A DNA stretch of 64,000 nt, from the NCBI RefSeq assembly GCF_029577735.1, contig NZ_JARQTO010000009.1:124001-188000 (forward strand), in the 5' to 3' direction. Source of the DNA: Exercitatus varius (GTDB lineage Bacteria; Pseudomonadota; Gammaproteobacteria; Enterobacterales; Pasteurellaceae). The notes below the pieces were generated by a model, which was not told the DNA's origin, searched no databases, and was given only the letters and a program-made list of their open reading frames with translations. Of this stretch, positions 1-8,908 are shown one piece after another; the stretch's first letter is position 1, and each line of letters begins with the position of its first letter. Made by a program: the position numbers and the translations under genes.

Positions 1-98
1 TTCGGCGGTACGCCATCTACGATACAGCCTAAAGCAATACCGTGGGATTCACCAAATGTCGTCACCCGAAACAACTGTCCGATAGTATTTCCTGCCAT
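1..98 (-). CDS. aroC: Chorismate synthase, N-terminal fragment (cut by window edge)
   Basis: Only the first 32 codons are present; the gene runs off the left edge. The translation opens [20 protein letters not shown], the characteristic start of chorismate synthase, which makes chorismate from EPSP as the last step of the shikimate pathway using reduced FMN. It lies 12 nt downstream of mscK on the same strand, so it is probably the last gene of a seqA-menE-mscK-aroC run. Identification rests on this short but highly conserved N-terminus. Confidence 0.9.
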
Positions 99-110
99 GA
101 ATGATTCCTT

Positions 111-3100
111 TTATTTTTTTAATTCTACCGTTTCACCGACTTTCAGCTCTTCGTTGGTGGTCAGGTTTTTAATGTAAATATCTAACTGATTGAATGCGAT
201 TTCAATATTATTTTCCGTCAGTAATTGGTTAATCCGTCGGTTGAGGTAATCCAGGGTCGGATTACGATCTCCCACATGACCGACATATACCCGCAATTCA
301 TGATCCAGCGTACTGGCGCCGAAATTCAGAAAATAAACCACCGGCGCAGGATCTTTCAACACCAATTCACAATCGGCGGCAGCCTGCAGCAACAACTTTT
401 TAGTTAATTCCAAGTCTGCGCCGTATCCCACGCCGACGCGAGCGATAACCCTTGTCACCGTATCGGACAACGCCCAGTTCACCAATCGTTCCGTAACGAA
501 AGACTTATTCGGTACAATCACTTCTTTACCGTCAAAATCCACCAATGTCGTCGCGCGGATACGGATTTTCGATACGGTTCCGCTGAATTCTCCCAGAGTA
601 ATAATATCGCCGATCCGAACCGGACGTTCAAATAAAATAATGATACCGGAAACAAAATTCGCGAAAATTTCCTGCATACCGAAGCCCAGCCCGACGGAAA
701 GTGCGGCGAACAGCCATTGCAGTTTGCTCCACGACATGCCCAACGCGCCGAACGCAGAGGTTGCGCCTAATGCGATAATGGCATAGGTAAGCAAGGTTGT
801 AATGGTGTAAGGCGTACCCTGTGACAGTCTGGTATGGGAGAAAACTAAGGTTTCCAGCAAGCCTGAAATATTCCGCACCAATACGTAAGTGACAACCATA
901 ATGGCAATGGCGACAAATAAATTCAGCAACGTGATGGATTCCGTTACCGTCGTACCGTTTTCACCTGAAGTGGTCTGTCGCCAAAGGGAAATACTGTCCA
1001 AATAATAAGCCGCCGTAACTAAATCCGACCATGCCCAATAAAACATGCCGAATAAGGCGATCCAAAGCAAGAAATCCGCCACCCGCAGCATCTGGGCTTT
1101 AATCTCGCTGATGGCGATACTGTCATCGTACTGAATTTCCTGCATATCCGGATTAAGCGAACTGTTGGCTTCCGCAATCACTTTTGCCTGCAACTGTTCT
1201 CGTTTTTCCTTCGCGCGACGATATGCCATACGGCGAGCCGCCACCGCAAAACCACGATATACCAGATTACGGATCAGCCACCAGGTCATCACCACGAAAT
1301 AAGACGAAATCGAGTGCTCGATCAAAACAATCGCCGTGTAATAATATCCCATGGCGGTTAAAACAATCAGCACAACCGGCACGAGCAACAATACCACGCG
1401 TAAAATCGGCAGAAAATACTGGCTCATTACCGTTTGTTCTTTCGCCGATTTCTGATAACTCGACACCGCCTGACGGAAGCGCGGCACCATAATTAACAGC
1501 ACCGTCACCAGCACGATGATCATCGACGCCTGACCGATAACGTCATAACTTAATCCCAAATCAATATGGCTGAAAATCGACACATTCAACAATAATGCAA
1601 TAATCCATGCCGAGCGTTTCAGCATATTACGGAACGCTTCATTACTTTCTTTCGGCATATTGAAATGGTGGTGTCCGATACCGTTCGGACGCAGCATGCC
1701 CAGCATAAAAGCGAAACTCCACCAATAAGCCGCCATTTTCAGCCCCCAAGGCCAAACCGTTGCGGGATCTTTAAAACAAATTCCCGTCACCAGAATAAAG
1801 CCGGCCAGAAACAAGAAAGTACTCGGCAAGCTTAATACGGCAACCCAGAAAATCGCTTTCGGCGTATGCCACTGAGTATCCGTGGCATAAACATTAATTT
1901 GCTGATTCAATTTGTTTAAACGCTTCTTAATATTTTCTTTTTTACGGCGAATAAGTGCGGTCAAAATCAGCAACAAAGCAATCGCGCCTAATCCCGGTAA
2001 CAAATTTTCTTTCCAATTGGAAAAATCAAAGTTTTTCTTTAATGCCCGGCGTTGAAAATTCATACTGTCAGGAAAAGATTTAAACCACTCCCAATCCATC
2101 ACCGAATTACTTTTCACCCAGAAACTTTGCTGTTGCAATTTATTTTGTAACGAATCGCTGATTGCCTGAACCTGCTGCTGGTTTAATTCAATATTAATGG
2201 ACAAATTCAGTTGATTATTTAATAAACTTAAATAATCCGCCAACAACTTGCGGCGTTCTTCCACCAAATCGACTAACTGCGCGCGATCTTTTGCCGAAAA
2301 TGTCACTTTTTCCGTTTGTTCTAAATCTTTGATGTATGCATCCGTATCATAAAGTTTGTCGCGGAATTCGGTAATATCGAAGATTTTTACCCGCAAATCG
2401 GCGATACGCTTTCCCAGCCCCGAAATCATTTCATCCTGAGGCAACGACTGGCGCTGTTTATTAATAATGCGGGAAAGCACCAACGTGCCTTGCAACGAAC
2501 TGATCTGTTCTTCGATATTACGCTGAGTTTGTTGCAAATTGCCCAACACATTTTTAATGCGCAAGTTGTCCTGTGACAAACTGTTCATCCGCGTGGTTTC
2601 TTCCAGAATGCCTTTACTAATTTGCGTGTTAAAATTCAGCTGCCCCGCAACCACCGGATTGGTGTTGGCTTCCGCGTTCTTTTCCTGATTCTGGGTGGCT
2701 TGTTCTACCTGTTCTTTGGAAAGCTGCAGATTCTTTTCATTAATCGCCGATTGCAAAGTATTCAGTTCGCTCTGCAACTGTTGTTGCTGCAAAGTACGTT
2801 CTTCCACAATAAGGGAATAAAGCGACGTTAAGCGCGCCGTTCCCTGTAATAACGTTTGATTATAAGTATTTTGCAAATCAAGCAACGTCTGTTCCGCTTC
2901 AAGCCGCGTTTTTCTTGACTTTGACAACTTATCGTTAATAAACACCTGATTAATGGCCTGCGCCCGTTTAGCATTTTCCGCTAAAGTTTGTTGGGCGCGT
3001 TCCGGCGCGGAACGTTGAGCAACCAAATCGGCGTTCACTTGCGCTAATTCGTCCTGCACATTCTGTAAAGTAATCTGTTTTTGTTCCAGTTGTTGTTGCA

Positions 3101-3464
3101 ATTCTGCTAAAGAATACTTACTTAAATCCGCCGCCGTCGGCAGTTTATCCGCTTTCAGTTTGCTAATATTCGATTGCGAAGCGGAAATGCCTTTATCGGC
3201 ATTTTCAATATTTTTCACCAACTTAGCGTTTTGTTCCTTCTGCTTGGCAATATCCGCAATAAAACGCTGAGTTTCTTCCAAATCTTTAACCAAATCCTTG
3301 GCGGCGTCATCAGTTTGTTCCGCCTGTTTTGCCTTTTCGAGCTGACTTTCAATCTCGCGCGCCGACGGCAGAGCGGAATAAGCCGCATGCGGCCATGCTA
3401 CGACTAACAAAGCGCTCAATAATAATTGTGTCGCGACACGTCGTGTCCAAATAGCTAACTGCAT
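111..3464 (-). CDS. mscK: MscK/KefA-type large mechanosensitive channel
   Basis: 1117 residues, close to E. coli MscK (about 1120). A signal peptide (residues 1-30, ending near AAYS) is followed by a long Gln/Glu-rich periplasmic coiled-coil domain (about 35-480). Then come many hydrophobic membrane segments (about 490-930) and a C-terminal MscS-type pore and beta domain, including FANFVSGIIILFERPVRIGD. The family opens under membrane tension, with MscK also sensitive to external potassium. Its ATG overlaps the menE stop by one base, which suggests translational coupling. An MscS-family paralogue with another name is possible, but length and layout favour MscK. Confidence 0.88.
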   Translation of the reverse strand: MQLAIWTRRVATQLLLSALLVVAWPHAAYSALPSAREIESQLEKAKQAEQTDDAAKDLVKDLEETQRFIADIAKQKEQNAKLVKNIENADKGISASQSNISKLKADKLPTAADLSKYSLAELQQQLEQKQITLQNVQDELAQVNADLVAQRSAPERAQQTLAENAKRAQAINQVFINDKLSKSRKTRLEAEQTLLDLQNTYNQTLLQGTARLTSLYSLIVEERTLQQQQLQSELNTLQSAINEKNLQLSKEQVEQATQNQEKNAEANTNPVVAGQLNFNTQISKGILEETTRMNSLSQDNLRIKNVLGNLQQTQRNIEEQISSLQGTLVLSRIINKQRQSLPQDEMISGLGKRIADLRVKIFDITEFRDKLYDTDAYIKDLEQTEKVTFSAKDRAQLVDLVEERRKLLADYLSLLNNQLNLSINIELNQQQVQAISDSLQNKLQQQSFWVKSNSVMDWEWFKSFPDSMNFQRRALKKNFDFSNWKENLLPGLGAIALLLILTALIRRKKENIKKRLNKLNQQINVYATDTQWHTPKAIFWVAVLSLPSTFLFLAGFILVTGICFKDPATVWPWGLKMAAYWWSFAFMLGMLRPNGIGHHHFNMPKESNEAFRNMLKRSAWIIALLLNVSIFSHIDLGLSYDVIGQASMIIVLVTVLLIMVPRFRQAVSSYQKSAKEQTVMSQYFLPILRVVLLLVPVVLIVLTAMGYYYTAIVLIEHSISSYFVVMTWWLIRNLVYRGFAVAARRMAYRRAKEKREQLQAKVIAEANSSLNPDMQEIQYDDSIAISEIKAQMLRVADFLLWIALFGMFYWAWSDLVTAAYYLDSISLWRQTTSGENGTTVTESITLLNLFVAIAIMVVTYVLVRNISGLLETLVFSHTRLSQGTPYTITTLLTYAIIALGATSAFGALGMSWSKLQWLFAALSVGLGFGMQEIFANFVSGIIILFERPVRIGDIITLGEFSGTVSKIRIRATTLVDFDGKEVIVPNKSFVTERLVNWALSDTVTRVIARVGVGYGADLELTKKLLLQAAADCELVLKDPAPVVYFLNFGASTLDHELRVYVGHVGDRNPTLDYLNRRINQLLTENNIEIAFNQLDIYIKNLTTNEELKVGETVELKK

Positions 3465-4873
3465 TATTTCATTCCTAATATTTCATTTAATTTTTGTTTT
3501 AATTGAATGCGGGACGGCTTAATTCCGCCTTGCTGCGATATCGTCGTATCGAGCGGGAAATACCGCACCGGCTGTTTAAATTTCTCTAATTTGTCAGCCA
3601 AAAAAACATGTAAATTTTTGACCGCACTTTCGCTGAAACGGGTTTTAAATTTTACCATCGCCACGGGACGTTGCCCGAATTCCGCATCATCGATCGGCAA
3701 AACAAACGCCTGCTCGACCTGTTCGTGGCGTTGCAGAATCCGCTCGATTTCTTCCGGTTGAATGTTTTCGCCGCCGGAAATGAACATATTATCCAAGCGC
3801 CCTAAAACCTGCAAATTTTCGCCGTCCCAACCGCCTTTATCCTTGGTTTGCAGCCAGCCGTCGGAATTGGTCAGCGAAACGAGCTTGCCGTTTAACCAGT
3901 AACCTAAGCCCAATCCGGCGCCGCGTAACCGGATTTCATCATTTTCCAACCGAAATTCGCGACCGCACAAAGGCCGGCCGACGCCCGCTTTGCCGTCGCA
4001 TTTTTTGGCAAATACGGTAGACGCCATTTCCGTCATGCCGTATCCCACATAAGCCTGAATACCAAGTGCGGTCAAATTTTCGGAGATTTTTTCAGGAATA
4101 TGCGAACCGCCCAATAAAATGTGCCGAATTTTGACCGCACTTTTCATCTCATTCGAAGGGCAATCCGCCAAATATTGCAATAAACGCTGCGCCTGAGTCG
4201 GCACTAAAGAGGCATGGCTCGCCTGCGTGAGGCTGCGGTAAAAATCTTCGCCCGGCAACTGTAATTCCGCGCCCTGCAACAGCCAACGCCAGACGATACC
4301 CTGCCCGGACACATGGTACAACGGCAGAGAAAGCAACCAAGAGGAATCGCGGGAAAAATCCATTAATTCACAAACGCCCCGCGCATTTTCCAAATGGTTC
4401 CGCATAGAATGCAACACCGCTTTCGGCGCGCCGGTAGAACCGGAAGTCAGCGTCATGGTGCAAGCTGAGAACAAGGCATGATCGACGCTATCGAATTCGG
4501 CAAAATCAACGTCTTTGACTTCGCTGAAAACCGGTTGCGGCCGGGTAAAATCGATCATCAGACGAATCCCATTCCGGCGGCAAAGTGCGGTACGTTTTTC
4601 ATCCGAAAATGCCGGATTTAATCCCAAAACCCGCGCATTCAGTTGCAGCGCGGCCAAATAACAACACAACAGCGGAAAACTGTTTTTACCGCACAACGCC
4701 ACCCCGGATTGCGCCGTCACCCCCTGCGCCGTCAGCGTTTCAGCCGTCCGACGGATTTCATCGGCCAGCTGCACCCAAGTAAAAACTTCGCCCTGCGAAA
4801 AATCCCGCAAGGCGATGTGATGTTGATAGCTCGACTCGGCATGAATGCGCCAAGGAAACGGATGGCTTAGCAT
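3464..4873 (-). CDS. menE: o-Succinylbenzoate-CoA ligase
   Basis: 469-residue acyl-adenylate-forming (ANL) enzyme. It activates o-succinylbenzoate to its CoA thioester in menaquinone synthesis, the quinone used in anaerobic respiration. Visible motifs are the AMP-binding P-loop TLTSGSTGAPKAVLHS (about 140-155), YGMTEM (about 275) and a C-terminal lysine in GGIKPSRIQLK. The substrate assignment leans on length and on the conserved Pasteurellaceae neighbourhood with seqA, ybfF and aroC. No other men gene is in the window. It starts 4 nt after seqA and overlaps mscK by 1 nt. Three or more USS copies lie within the gene. Confidence 0.85.
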   Translation of the reverse strand: MLSHPFPWRIHAESSYQHHIALRDFSQGEVFTWVQLADEIRRTAETLTAQGVTAQSGVALCGKNSFPLLCCYLAALQLNARVLGLNPAFSDEKRTALCRRNGIRLMIDFTRPQPVFSEVKDVDFAEFDSVDHALFSACTMTLTSGSTGAPKAVLHSMRNHLENARGVCELMDFSRDSSWLLSLPLYHVSGQGIVWRWLLQGAELQLPGEDFYRSLTQASHASLVPTQAQRLLQYLADCPSNEMKSAVKIRHILLGGSHIPEKISENLTALGIQAYVGYGMTEMASTVFAKKCDGKAGVGRPLCGREFRLENDEIRLRGAGLGLGYWLNGKLVSLTNSDGWLQTKDKGGWDGENLQVLGRLDNMFISGGENIQPEEIERILQRHEQVEQAFVLPIDDAEFGQRPVAMVKFKTRFSESAVKNLHVFLADKLEKFKQPVRYFPLDTTISQQGGIKPSRIQLKQKLNEILGMK

Positions 4874-4877
4874 AAAA

Positions 4878-5540
4878 TCAATTTACAATGAAGTAGCCGC
4901 GAATGTCTTCGATCAGCGCCTCGGGCAACTGCATGCCGCGCATCACGCCTTCCAGCATAATCATTTTGCGTCCGCTGTTATTATTCGTAATCACCCAATA
5001 AGGCGTGTCCGGGATTTGTTTCGGTTTGGTATGGGTGCCCGCCGCCAATAACGTGGCTTCGTCCCGTGCGAAATAAACCCTTGTGCGGCCTTGCACCTGT
5101 TCGCTTTCAATCGCCAGTGAAAAACCTTCGGGATTGGTGCGGTAAAGTGCGGTTAAAATAGACAGAAATCTGACCACGGCTTTGGTTTCTTCCTGAAACG
5201 CATCGGATTCAATTACCTGGCGCACTTTATTGACAATGTGCGAAATGAACTGTTCGGGTTGTTTTTTCACCGTTTTTTCGACCACTGTTTTTTCTACTGC
5301 CGGTTTTTCTACCGACGGTTCTAAAACGAAGTCATTTTTTACCGCACTTTTCGCTTCCGACACCGGATTTTCCGCCGCGACGGCAGATTCGGCGGCCACC
5401 GCGCCCAAGGCGACCGAACTGACGCTGGAAGTCGGCAAATTCAATAAGCGGCGCAGAATATCCGAAGCGCTTTCACCGATAGATTGGGTATGGCTTGCGA
5501 TAAATTGATAGAGTTCTTCGTCAACTTCGATAATCTTCAT
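4878..5540 (-). CDS. seqA: SeqA, negative modulator of replication initiation
   Basis: The N-terminus MKIIEVDEELYQFIASHTQS is the SeqA oligomerisation domain. The C-terminal half (about 105-220) is the hemimethylated-GATC-binding domain, including RVYFARDEATLLAAGTHTKP and ITNNNSGRKM. SeqA sequesters newly replicated oriC and delays re-initiation. At 220 residues it is longer than E. coli SeqA (181). The extra length is an Ala/Val/Glu/Lys-rich linker at about 45-100 with the repeated pattern EKPAVEKTVVEKTVKK. It diverges from ybfF across a 74-bp gap and leads the menE-mscK-aroC run. Confidence 0.93.
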   Translation of the reverse strand: MKIIEVDEELYQFIASHTQSIGESASDILRRLLNLPTSSVSSVALGAVAAESAVAAENPVSEAKSAVKNDFVLEPSVEKPAVEKTVVEKTVKKQPEQFISHIVNKVRQVIESDAFQEETKAVVRFLSILTALYRTNPEGFSLAIESEQVQGRTRVYFARDEATLLAAGTHTKPKQIPDTPYWVITNNNSGRKMIMLEGVMRGMQLPEALIEDIRGYFIVN

Positions 5541-5614
5541 TTTTAGCTCTGACTTGAATTAGAAACAATTTTTCCGCATTATAACGTTTTCTTTATGAAT
5601 TCTCTATCAAAAAA

Positions 5615-6412
5615 ATGACGGCAAAACGACAACTTAATTATCAATTTCAGCCCGCTTCCCGTTCGTCCGGCAATCCGGTTTTAGTTTTTTTACACGGGTT
5701 ATTCGGCGATATGAATAATCTCGGCGTGATCGCCAAAGCCTTTGCGGAGGATTACGCCATTTTGCGCGCGGATTTGCGCAATCACGGACGGAGTTTTCAT
5801 GCCGACGAAATGAATTATCCGGCAATGGCGGCGGATGTGATTCGTTTGCTGGAACATTTAAACGTTTCCAACGCCATTCTGATCGGGCATTCCATGGGCG
5901 GCAAAACCGCCATGACCGCGGCGGCGCAACGTCCCGATTTAATCTCAAAAATAGCGGTGATCGATATTGCGCCGGTGGATTATAACGTTCTGTATAACGA
6001 TAACGCCCATGCGAAGGAGTTTCAGGCGCTATTCGCGCTGAAAGCGGCGGATATTCAAACCCGTCAACAGGCGAAAACCGTGTTGGAAAATTACCTGGAT
6101 TCCGAAGCCACCATCCAGTTTTTATTGAAATCTTTTGATGCCGACGCATCGGAAAAAACGCGCTTTAATTTGACCGCACTTTACACTCATTACAGGCAGA
6201 TTATGGGCTGGGAAAAGGTGCGTTATACCCAACCCGCCCTGTTTATCAAAGGCGGCGAATCCAATTATATTCTACCGCAATACGGCGATACCATTCTGGC
6301 GCAATTCCCGCAGGCGACATCATTCACCATTGCAGGAGCGCACCATTGGGTACATGCGGAAAAGCCCGAGCTTGTCGCCCGCGCAATCACAAAATTTATC
6401 CAATCGAATTAA
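5615..6412 (+). CDS. ybfF: YbfF-type alpha/beta-hydrolase (esterase)
   Basis: 265-residue alpha/beta hydrolase. The oxyanion region is FLHGLFGD (about 25-32), the nucleophile elbow is GHSMGG with Ser93, and the catalytic His lies in the C-terminal segment AGAHHWVHAEKP. The sequence tracks E. coli YbfF closely, including NHGRS, IDIAPVDY and QFLLKSF. YbfF hydrolyses short acyl esters and acyl-CoA in vitro; its physiological substrate is unclear. The start ATG has only a weak purine tract before it. It is transcribed divergently from seqA, and ybfE-fldA-fur follows from its own promoter. Confidence 0.88.
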   Translation: MTAKRQLNYQFQPASRSSGNPVLVFLHGLFGDMNNLGVIAKAFAEDYAILRADLRNHGRSFHADEMNYPAMAADVIRLLEHLNVSNAILIGHSMGGKTAMTAAAQRPDLISKIAVIDIAPVDYNVLYNDNAHAKEFQALFALKAADIQTRQQAKTVLENYLDSEATIQFLLKSFDADASEKTRFNLTALYTHYRQIMGWEKVRYTQPALFIKGGESNYILPQYGDTILAQFPQATSFTIAGAHHWVHAEKPELVARAITKFIQSN

Positions 6413-6426
6413 TCGAGAGTTGACGG

Positions 6427-6455
6427 TTTAAATCCCCGGGGAATTATGCTATAGT
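6427..6455 (+). promoter_or_regulatory. Promoter candidate for ybfE-fldA-fur (extended -10)
   Basis: An extended -10 element TGC-TATAGT lies at 6447-6455, with a weak -35 (TTTAAA, 6427-6432) 17 bp upstream. A TTGACG at 6420-6425 is a second -35 candidate with poorer spacing. The Fur-box palindrome starts 25 bp downstream of the -10, so a bound repressor would sit over the transcription start and early leader. Confidence 0.5.
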
Positions 6456-6479
6456 TCGCCCAACTTTTATATAGTAGAA

Positions 6480-6504
6480 AATCATTCTCAGCATGAGAAT
6501 GATT
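6480..6504. promoter_or_regulatory. Fur box (perfect 11-bp inverted repeat)
   Basis: AATCATTCTCA (6480-6490) and TGAGAATGATT (6494-6504) are perfect reverse complements separated by GCA. The composition matches Fur operators, whose consensus is built from GATAAT/ATTATC hexamers. It lies just upstream of ybfE-fldA-fur, so iron-dependent autoregulation of fur and control of flavodoxin are likely. It contains an in-frame ATG at 6493, which argues that translation starts further on, at 6529. Confidence 0.75.
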
Positions 6505-6528
6505 TCTAACAAATCAGCAAATTTACAC

Positions 6529-6819
6529 ATGGCAAAACAAGACGCAGATTGTATTACGCTTGATCTGTTTGCGGATGAACGCCGAGTTGGCCGTCCCAGA
6601 AGCAATCCGCTGAGCCGGGAACAACAAATCCGGGTGAATAAACGGAATCAGCTGCGCCGGGATAAATCAAGCGGTTTAAAGCGCGTAGAATTAAAATTAC
6701 ACGCTTCGTTAGTTCGGCAGTTAGAAGAATTAGCGTTTAGGCTCGACATTTGCCGGGCGGAATTAATCGAAAACATTTTACAAGATTATTTTCATACTCA
6801 AGAAAACAAGAATAAATAG
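6529..6819 (+). CDS. ybfE: YbfE family small basic protein
   Basis: 96 residues from MAKQDADCITL. The family is known from E. coli, where ybfE is a LexA-regulated gene of unknown function next to fldA. The middle is strongly basic (VGRPRSNPLSREQQIRVNKR) and the C-terminus looks like a helical ribbon-helix-helix-type segment (RVELKLHASLVRQLEELAF), so DNA binding is plausible but inferred. An in-frame ATG at 6493 lies inside the Fur palindrome, so 6529 is preferred. No CTG-N10-CAG LexA box was seen here; the operator is Fur-like. fldA starts 9 nt downstream. Confidence 0.8.
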   Translation: MAKQDADCITLDLFADERRVGRPRSNPLSREQQIRVNKRNQLRRDKSSGLKRVELKLHASLVRQLEELAFRLDICRAELIENILQDYFHTQENKNK

Positions 6820-6828
6820 GTAAACAGA

Positions 6829-7353
6829 ATGGCTATTGTTGGTTTATTTTACGGCAGCGATACGGGCAATACGGAAAATATTGCCAAAATGATCCAAAAA
6901 CAATTAGGCAACGAATTAGTGGATATTCGCGATATCGCCAAAAGCACAAAAGAAGATATCGAAGCTTACGATTTTTTATTATTCGGCATTCCGACCTGGT
7001 ATTACGGTGAAGCGCAATGCGATTGGGACGATTTCTTCCCGACTCTGGAAGAAATTGATTTCACCGACAAACTGGTAGCAATTTTCGGTTGCGGCGACCA
7101 AGAGGATTATGCGGAATATTTCTGCGATGCGATGGGCACTATTCGCGATATCGTCGAAAGCCGCGGTGCGATTATCGTCGGTAATACTTCAACGGAAGGT
7201 TATACTTTCGAAGCATCCCGCGCCTTGATCGACGATAAAACTTTCGTCGGATTATGCATTGACGAAGATCGCCAACCCGAACTCACTTCGACGCGCGTCG
7301 AAAATTGGGTAAAACAGATTTATGACGAGATGTGCTTAGCAGAACTTGCTTAA
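6829..7353 (+). CDS. fldA: Long-chain flavodoxin
   Basis: 174 residues. The FMN phosphate-binding loop is FYGSDTGNTENIAK (about 8-21), and aromatic FMN-flanking residues occur in GIPTWYYGEAQCDW (about 53-66) and FGCGDQEDYAEYF (about 87-99). The roughly 20-residue insertion of long-chain flavodoxins is present. Flavodoxin carries low-potential electrons in place of ferredoxin, notably under iron limitation, which fits its place between a Fur box and fur. It is 9 nt from both ybfE and fur, so one transcript is likely. Confidence 0.95.
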   Translation: MAIVGLFYGSDTGNTENIAKMIQKQLGNELVDIRDIAKSTKEDIEAYDFLLFGIPTWYYGEAQCDWDDFFPTLEEIDFTDKLVAIFGCGDQEDYAEYFCDAMGTIRDIVESRGAIIVGNTSTEGYTFEASRALIDDKTFVGLCIDEDRQPELTSTRVENWVKQIYDEMCLAELA

Positions 7354-7362
7354 GGAGCAATT

Positions 7363-7797
7363 ATGTCGGAAGAAAACATTAAATTATTAAAAAAAGCGGG
7401 CTTAAAAATTACTGAGCCGCGCCTGACCATTCTAGCGTTAATGCAATTACACAAAATGCAGCATTTTTCAGCGGAAGACGTGTATAAACTTTTGCTGGAA
7501 CAAGGGGAAGAAATCGGTCTGGCGACAGTTTACCGCGTACTTAATCAGTTTGATGAAGCGCATATTCTTGTCCGTCATAATTTTGAAGGTAATAAATCCG
7601 TTTTCGAATTAGCGCCGCTGGAACACCACGACCATATTATTTGTGTAGATTGCGGTAAAGTCTTTGAATTTAATGATAAAGTCATTGAAGAACGCCAGAA
7701 AGAAATCAGCAAAGAACACGGCATTCAGCTGGAATCTCACAGTTTATATATGTACGGAAAATGTGCCGACATTAAAAACTGCGATAAAGATAAATAA
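7363..7797 (+). CDS. fur: Ferric uptake regulator Fur
   Basis: 144 residues. An N-terminal winged-helix DNA-binding domain (KKAGLKITEPRLTIL, ATVYRVLNQF) is followed by the metal-binding dimer domain with HHDHIICVDCGK (zinc CxxC) and the second cysteine pair in CADIKNC. Fur with Fe2+ represses iron-uptake genes. It is the last gene of ybfE-fldA-fur, preceded by an AGGAGC Shine-Dalgarno and followed at once by a strong terminator. The Fur-box palindrome 0.85 kb upstream suggests autoregulation. Confidence 0.97.
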   Translation: MSEENIKLLKKAGLKITEPRLTILALMQLHKMQHFSAEDVYKLLLEQGEEIGLATVYRVLNQFDEAHILVRHNFEGNKSVFELAPLEHHDHIICVDCGKVFEFNDKVIEERQKEISKEHGIQLESHSLYMYGKCADIKNCDKDK

Positions 7798-7817
7798 ACG
7801 GCAAACAAGATAAAACT

Positions 7818-7851
7818 AAAAAAACGTTGAATTCGGATTCAACGTTTTTTT
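7818..7851. terminator. Bidirectional terminator between fur and tyrR
   Basis: A perfect 10-bp stem, AACGTTGAAT (7823-7832) with ATTCAACGTT (7837-7846), has loop TCGG and a T-run to 7851. The A-run at 7818-7824 gives a U-tract on the other strand, so it can serve convergent fur and tyrR. Confidence 0.9.
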
Positions 7852-7855
7852 ATCG

Positions 7856-8830
7856 CTATTTACTGATTCCATACTGCTTCAATTTATTAGCTATCGCCGT
7901 ATGGGAAACGCCTAATCGGGCGGCGAGTTTGCGGGTGCTCGGATAGCGAGCATAAAATTCACGTAACAACCGGCTTTCAAAATTCGCCATAATTTGCTCC
8001 AACGACAAATTATCAAATTGCTCAAGGGAAAAGCCGTTTTCAGCGCCAGGCGTAGTCGGCGACAAATTCAAACCGGCAACGGTAAGCCGATTGTTCTCCG
8101 CCAATGAACAGGCGCGATACAGGGCGTTATAAAGTTCCCGTACATTGCCTTGCCACTGATAATTCTTCAGATAATCAATAAACGACTGATCAAAGTGCGG
8201 TCGAAAAATACCGAGATTTTTGCTGATTTGCGTGACAAACAAATCGGTTAGCGACGCAATATCGTCCTGTCGCGCGTGCAGCGGCGGCAATTCAAGGCTC
8301 AGAACGTTCAACCGATGAAACAAATCGTTGCGCACTTTGCCTTGTTCCACATATCGCGCCAACGGAACTTGCGAGGTACAAATCACCCGCACATTCGCAT
8401 AATGTTCCTGTTCTTCTCCCACCCGACGAAAGGTGCCGTCATTCAGAAAACGCAATAATTTCGCCTGTAACGACAAAGAAAGCTCGGCAACACCGTCCAG
8501 CAACACCGTTCCGCCATCGGCGTATTCAAAAAAACCTTGTGTCGTTTTATCGCCTTTCGCCTGACCGAACATTTCGCTTTCCGCGTCTTCGTTGGGCAAC
8601 CCGGCGCAATTCACCGCAATAAACTTATTATGGCGGCGCTCGCTGTGCTGATGACAAGCTTTCGCCAATAAATCTTTTCCGGTTCCGGTTTCGCCCTGAA
8701 TTAATAAAGGCGCGTCAAGCAACGCAAATTTCTTTGCTTTTTCCACTAACGCCTTCATTTGCGGACTTTCGGCGATGAAATCGTTAAAACTGATTTCAGT
8801 CGGCTGCACGCGTGTCGTATTTTCAGTCAT
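7856..8830 (-). CDS. tyrR: TyrR-like transcriptional regulator lacking ACT/PAS domains
   Basis: 324 residues against about 513 for E. coli TyrR. The N-terminal ACT and PAS domains are absent and the protein starts near the AAA+ domain. Walker A is GETGTGKD (46-53). The GAFTGA loop needed for sigma54 contact is replaced (around MFGQAKGDKTTQGFF). A factor-of-inversion-type helix-turn-helix ends the protein (STRKLAARLGVSHTAIANKL). Short TyrR proteins of this type occur in Haemophilus, and the product probably represses aromatic amino acid genes. In E. coli tyrR is likewise next to ycjF. Confidence 0.85.
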   Translation of the reverse strand: MTENTTRVQPTEISFNDFIAESPQMKALVEKAKKFALLDAPLLIQGETGTGKDLLAKACHQHSERRHNKFIAVNCAGLPNEDAESEMFGQAKGDKTTQGFFEYADGGTVLLDGVAELSLSLQAKLLRFLNDGTFRRVGEEQEHYANVRVICTSQVPLARYVEQGKVRNDLFHRLNVLSLELPPLHARQDDIASLTDLFVTQISKNLGIFRPHFDQSFIDYLKNYQWQGNVRELYNALYRACSLAENNRLTVAGLNLSPTTPGAENGFSLEQFDNLSLEQIMANFESRLLREFYARYPSTRKLAARLGVSHTAIANKLKQYGISK

Positions 8831-8908
8831 ATTGTTTGTCCCGTGACAAAATTGTGCTTTATCATACCGAAAAAAACGGAAACCTAAAAGCGAAACGTCA
8901 ACTTATCT

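Noticed and set aside
5634..6149. 171-codon open frame on the minus strand
   Set aside because: It lies wholly inside ybfF on the opposite strand and shows an Arg/Pro-rich composition typical of a shadow frame.
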